Source: Axinella damicornis (Eukaryota > Porifera > Demospongiae > Axinellida > Axinellidae). Taken from it: a DNA stretch of 64,000 nucleotides. The notes beneath the pieces are model-generated. The model ran no database searches, was not told where the DNA came from, and was given only the letters and a program-made list of their open reading frames with translations. The translations under genes were made by a program, and so were the position numbers. Where the stretch lies: contig OZ007508.1 in assembly GCA_963931865.1 (NCBI GenBank), forward strand, positions 17,489,762 to 17,553,761, in the 5' to 3' direction. Positions 61,339-64,000 of the stretch are shown piece by piece (within the stretch, counting starts at the first letter, position 1; each line of letters opens with the position of its first letter).

Positions 61339-63519
61339 ATGGCGGGTATCGAAGGATACCAACTCTCTACCGAAATCCTTGGCCACTCAGCTGATGTGCG
61401 CGCCGTGAGGTCCTTCAGAGTGGAAGGCTATGTCCGCGAGTGCATTCTGACTGCCTCCCGGGACGGGACAGCCTGTGTGTGGGGGCCTGAGGGTGGAGTG
61501 AGCAGGGACTTCCTCTTGAAGAAGGTCATGAGACAGCACACTGGTTTTGTATCGGCGCTGTGCGTGATTCCAGCGGATCCCTCCGTGGCTAGGACACAGC
61601 GTGAGTCACAGTGAGGGTAGTCTGGTTCCCAGACCCACCGAGAGGAAGGGTCTGAGCACTGCATTCCGGCGAAAGTGTTGATTCGATTAGGGAAAACCAC
61701 ACGTATGTTATCTAGTACGTGTGACTGATGAATAGCGTTATATGCGCGTGCGCACACGTACATAATGTTATTCATCAGTCGCGAGTCCCGCATCTGCGGC
61801 TTCTCACCTACTCACAGCAACTAATAATGCACACTGAATGAAATTCCTCGGCTATGCAGAAGCGCGGTTCATTTGCCCAGACCCTTCCTCTCGGTGGGTC
61901 TGGGAACCAGACTACAGTGAGGGAGGGTAACAGCCTAGCCTTGCATAAAAGACCAAACTCCCCAGTGCAGTAATGGATGAATGTTATCAACTCTCGGAAA
62001 CCATCTAACATCATACTTTCATAGGGGAGTTACTCGCCTGCGTTAATGTAGCAGTAAAGGCTCATGTTTGATGGTGTCTGGGAATTGATGACAGTGTCTA
62101 CCATAATTATGTGAGAAGGTTAAAGGTCAAGTGAGTGTCAGCATTGGCGTGTTCCACAGGGATTTGGACAGAAGTAATTGGAACACTCATATTGGCATGC
62201 TACAAGGCGCAAAACAGTCACCAGTAACTAATTTGCTGCCAAAAATCCCCCCCCCACCCCCATGCATTACAGCTACAATATTTACTCCCTGCATTTTCTG
62301 TTATATAGCCTTGGTTGTGACGGGAAGCCAGGACAAAACTCTCCTGGTGCATTCGTTGGAGGAAGGAATGGAAGGTACGACGTGTAATTACCTCTTGTAG
62401 ATTTTAGTACATAGTGTCACAGAAATTACATTCAGTGGGCACCTGACTTCAGTTGCTGTACTATAACAATGATAGAGCCTGTGAGTGAGGCTACAATGAG
62501 GAAGTAGAATTAGTGCTAGGATTTGTGGAAGAAGAAACACAGCAATAGAATGAAGGTGTGGGTTATTCCAAGTGACCAATTTGACTGTAGGAGTGTAATT
62601 TCGATCGTCTACCCTGAAGCACCACTGTGACTTTCTGTGTCCCGATGTTGTGTGAGCTAGTAATGGTGAAGGTCTGTGCCAGCAAAGTGGGTCATGCCTG
62701 AATGGCTAGAGAGCCACTAGTTTGTCATTAGTACTCTCGTGACTCCTGTATACATAACCACAGAACCACAATGGCTTTCAAAGCTTGGGTTACTTAGGTC
62801 ATGTGACCTAGATTGTATGTTGATTGTTCATAATTTGTTGTAGAGCCTCTGGAGAGATATACTGGGCACACGGAACTTGTGACGTGCATCATCTACCAAC
62901 ACGACCAGCTGATTTCTTCATCATGGGACAGGTACAAAGGTTGCAAGATTCATTTTCACTCAAGTAGTCTCGGTCCCAGACCCAAACAATCCCAGTGCAG
63001 ATCGCTTCCATTATCAATGAAAGCGATCTGCGCTGTGGTTAGTTTGGAACTGGGGCCGAGACTACCTTCAAAGAACCTTCACTTTGAGTGTATATTAATT
63101 TACTGTCATCAAATTAAGCCCGTTTGTGCTATAGGGATATCATGTATTATAACAATGGCATTGCTTAATACACAAGAATTTTTATAAGTGATTGGGCAAG
63201 TCACCTTTTTGAACCTTTATATTCAGCAAACCTTTGAAGGTAGAAATACAACCTTCATTTTATGCCCACAGACAAGTAACATTGTTGTGTCAGTTGTTAG
63301 GTCAGCAAGTATAATACCTACAGCCTAGCCTCGTTCCCATGCAGGCTCCCCCTGCATGCCTGGGAATGAGGCTACCTACAGCCGTCACTCATCCCCTGTG
63401 CAGCTCCATTCGGGTATGGAAAGGTCCAAGACAATGTGAAGTGATCCAGGCCCACAAGCCGGCCGTGTGGTCCATCGCTGGATTGTTCGAGTTTGATGGC
63501 AGCCGGAGAATACTCTCAG
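61339..63519 (+). CDS. PLAA: PLAA (phospholipase A2-activating protein / Doa1), first four exons, runs off the window
   Basis: WD40-PFU-PUL adaptor for p97/Cdc48 in ubiquitin-dependent sorting and degradation. Exons: 61339-61600, 62309-62374, 62844-62931 and 63404-63519, giving 177 residues in one frame with GT-AG introns; the last ends at a gtattt donor. Only the N-terminal WD40 blades are inside: LSTEILGHSADVRAV, SRDGTACVWGPEG, TGSQDKTLLVHSLEEG, TGHTELVTCIIY then SSSWDSSIRVWK, and HKPAVWSIAGLFE. The order and the opening 'LxGHxxDVRxV...SRDxTxxxW' fit PLAA better than other WD40 proteins, though the diagnostic PFU and PUL domains are off the window. Introns 1 and 3 contain TAGTCTGG/TAGTCTCGG and TAGCCTCG elements. 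Confidence 0.88.
61618..61914. mobile_element. TAGTCTGG-subfamily element, 297 bp, perfect 9-bp TSD
   Basis: TAGTCTGGTTCCCAGACCC and GGGTCTGGGAACCAGACTA ends, with a second inverted pair gactgatgaatag/ctattcatcagtc-like inside. Flanks are cagtgaggg on both sides. Located in PLAA intron 1. Confidence 0.92.
62967..63064. mobile_element. TAGTCTCGG-subfamily hairpin in PLAA intron 3
   Basis: TAGTCTCGGTCCCAGACCC opposite a diverged GGAACTGGGGCCGAGACTA, with cagatcgctttc/gaaagcgatctg inside. A relative of 31293-31381. Confidence 0.85.
63326..63374. mobile_element. TAGCCTCG MITE, 49 bp, perfect 9-bp TSD
   Basis: TAGCCTCGTTCCCATGCAGG opposite CATGCCTGGGAATGAGGCTA. Flanks are cctacagcc on both sides. 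It lies only about 30 bp before the acceptor of PLAA exon 4. Confidence 0.92.
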
Positions 63520-64000
63520 GTATTTCATTTTGTCCTTTCCGCTGCCAAGCTGACTTTACCCTTGACTATAAGGAGGTGACACTCCCATAGACGCCGTAGT
63601 CACAGCTACGAACGTGGGCTTGTCGGTGAATCTTTACCTCGTATACTAAGGAAGGGGTGGAGTCGCTACGTATACTATCCGGTCAAGGGCGAAATGTGCA
63701 CACGGTCAAGCGGTCAACAGCTGAAGTGCAGCATAGTCAAACGGTCAGGAGCCTTTTTGTGATGCGGTCAAGCTGTCAAGCAGCAAAAATGACGGTCAAG
63801 ATTTTCACCCCGGTCGCAGCTCTGACTACGGCGTGTATGGGCGTGTCACCCCCTTGTATACGTAAATACCACTCTGTGGGTGTCATAACAGTACTTATAC
63901 ATATACACATAGCAAATGAACTATATATAGGCACTGCAGCTCCTAAATTAACATCAAGTGGAAGCTTGTGGGAATCCGTGCAGTGCTAGCTTGTGTGGTA
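63520..64000. other. PLAA intron, right edge of window
   Basis: No further PLAA exon is recognisable. Several cggtcaa/cggtcaag motifs recur at about 63670-63800, probably part of a repeat. Confidence 0.5.

Overview
The window is eukaryotic nuclear DNA from an early-branching animal, most likely a demosponge. Its genes are cut by many short GT-AG introns and have clear animal orthologues: RAB14, EHBP1, MFSD12 and PLAA. There is also one long intronless receptor-like gene of a kind I associate with sponges and cnidarians. The rest is crowded with short terminal-inverted-repeat elements, minisatellites and homopolymer runs. Nothing prokaryotic (operons, ribosome-binding sites, CRISPR) is present. 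The species assignment is inference.

Layout. 1-21.7 kb: repeat-rich and without a recognisable conserved gene, but the minus strand holds a series of very short candidate exons (12-39 nt) with good splice sites. I assemble them tentatively into two unidentified genes (15571-21737, and 3933 to about 14513). 21.95-28.3 kb: a complete RAB14 on the minus strand, nine exons. 28.3-28.9 kb: a 0.5 kb divergent promoter. 28.9-46.2 kb: a complete EHBP1-type gene on the plus strand, 21 exons and 1134 aa, with an N-terminal C2 domain, a CH domain, a bMERB coiled coil and a CaaX end. 46.2-48.7 kb: intergenic, with a CCAAT/TATA promoter that has no reading frame after it. 48.7-52.2 kb: a single-exon gene on the minus strand for a 1157-aa beta-helix/multi-TM surface protein. 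52.2-55.5 kb: repeats. 55.5-61.2 kb: a complete MFSD12-like transporter on the minus strand, nine exons and 456 aa. 61.3 kb to the end: the first four exons of PLAA on the plus strand, divergent from MFSD12 across about 156 bp.

Exon boundaries were built by hand. For RAB14, EHBP1 and MFSD12 every intron is GT-AG, all phases agree and the coding sums divide by three (645, 3405 and 1371 nt). RAB14 and EHBP1 both act in endosomal and Golgi membrane traffic, so the divergent pair may be co-regulated. MFSD12 (lysosomal transport) and PLAA (p97/ubiquitin-dependent membrane-protein turnover) form a second divergent pair.

The main repeat is a family of small palindromic elements with TAGCCTCGTTCCCAGGC-like ends. 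At least nine copies have an exact or near-exact 9-bp target duplication, which points to tiny MULE-type MITEs. They lie in almost every intron and spacer, make near-perfect hairpins, and in one EHBP1 intron have seeded a tandem array.
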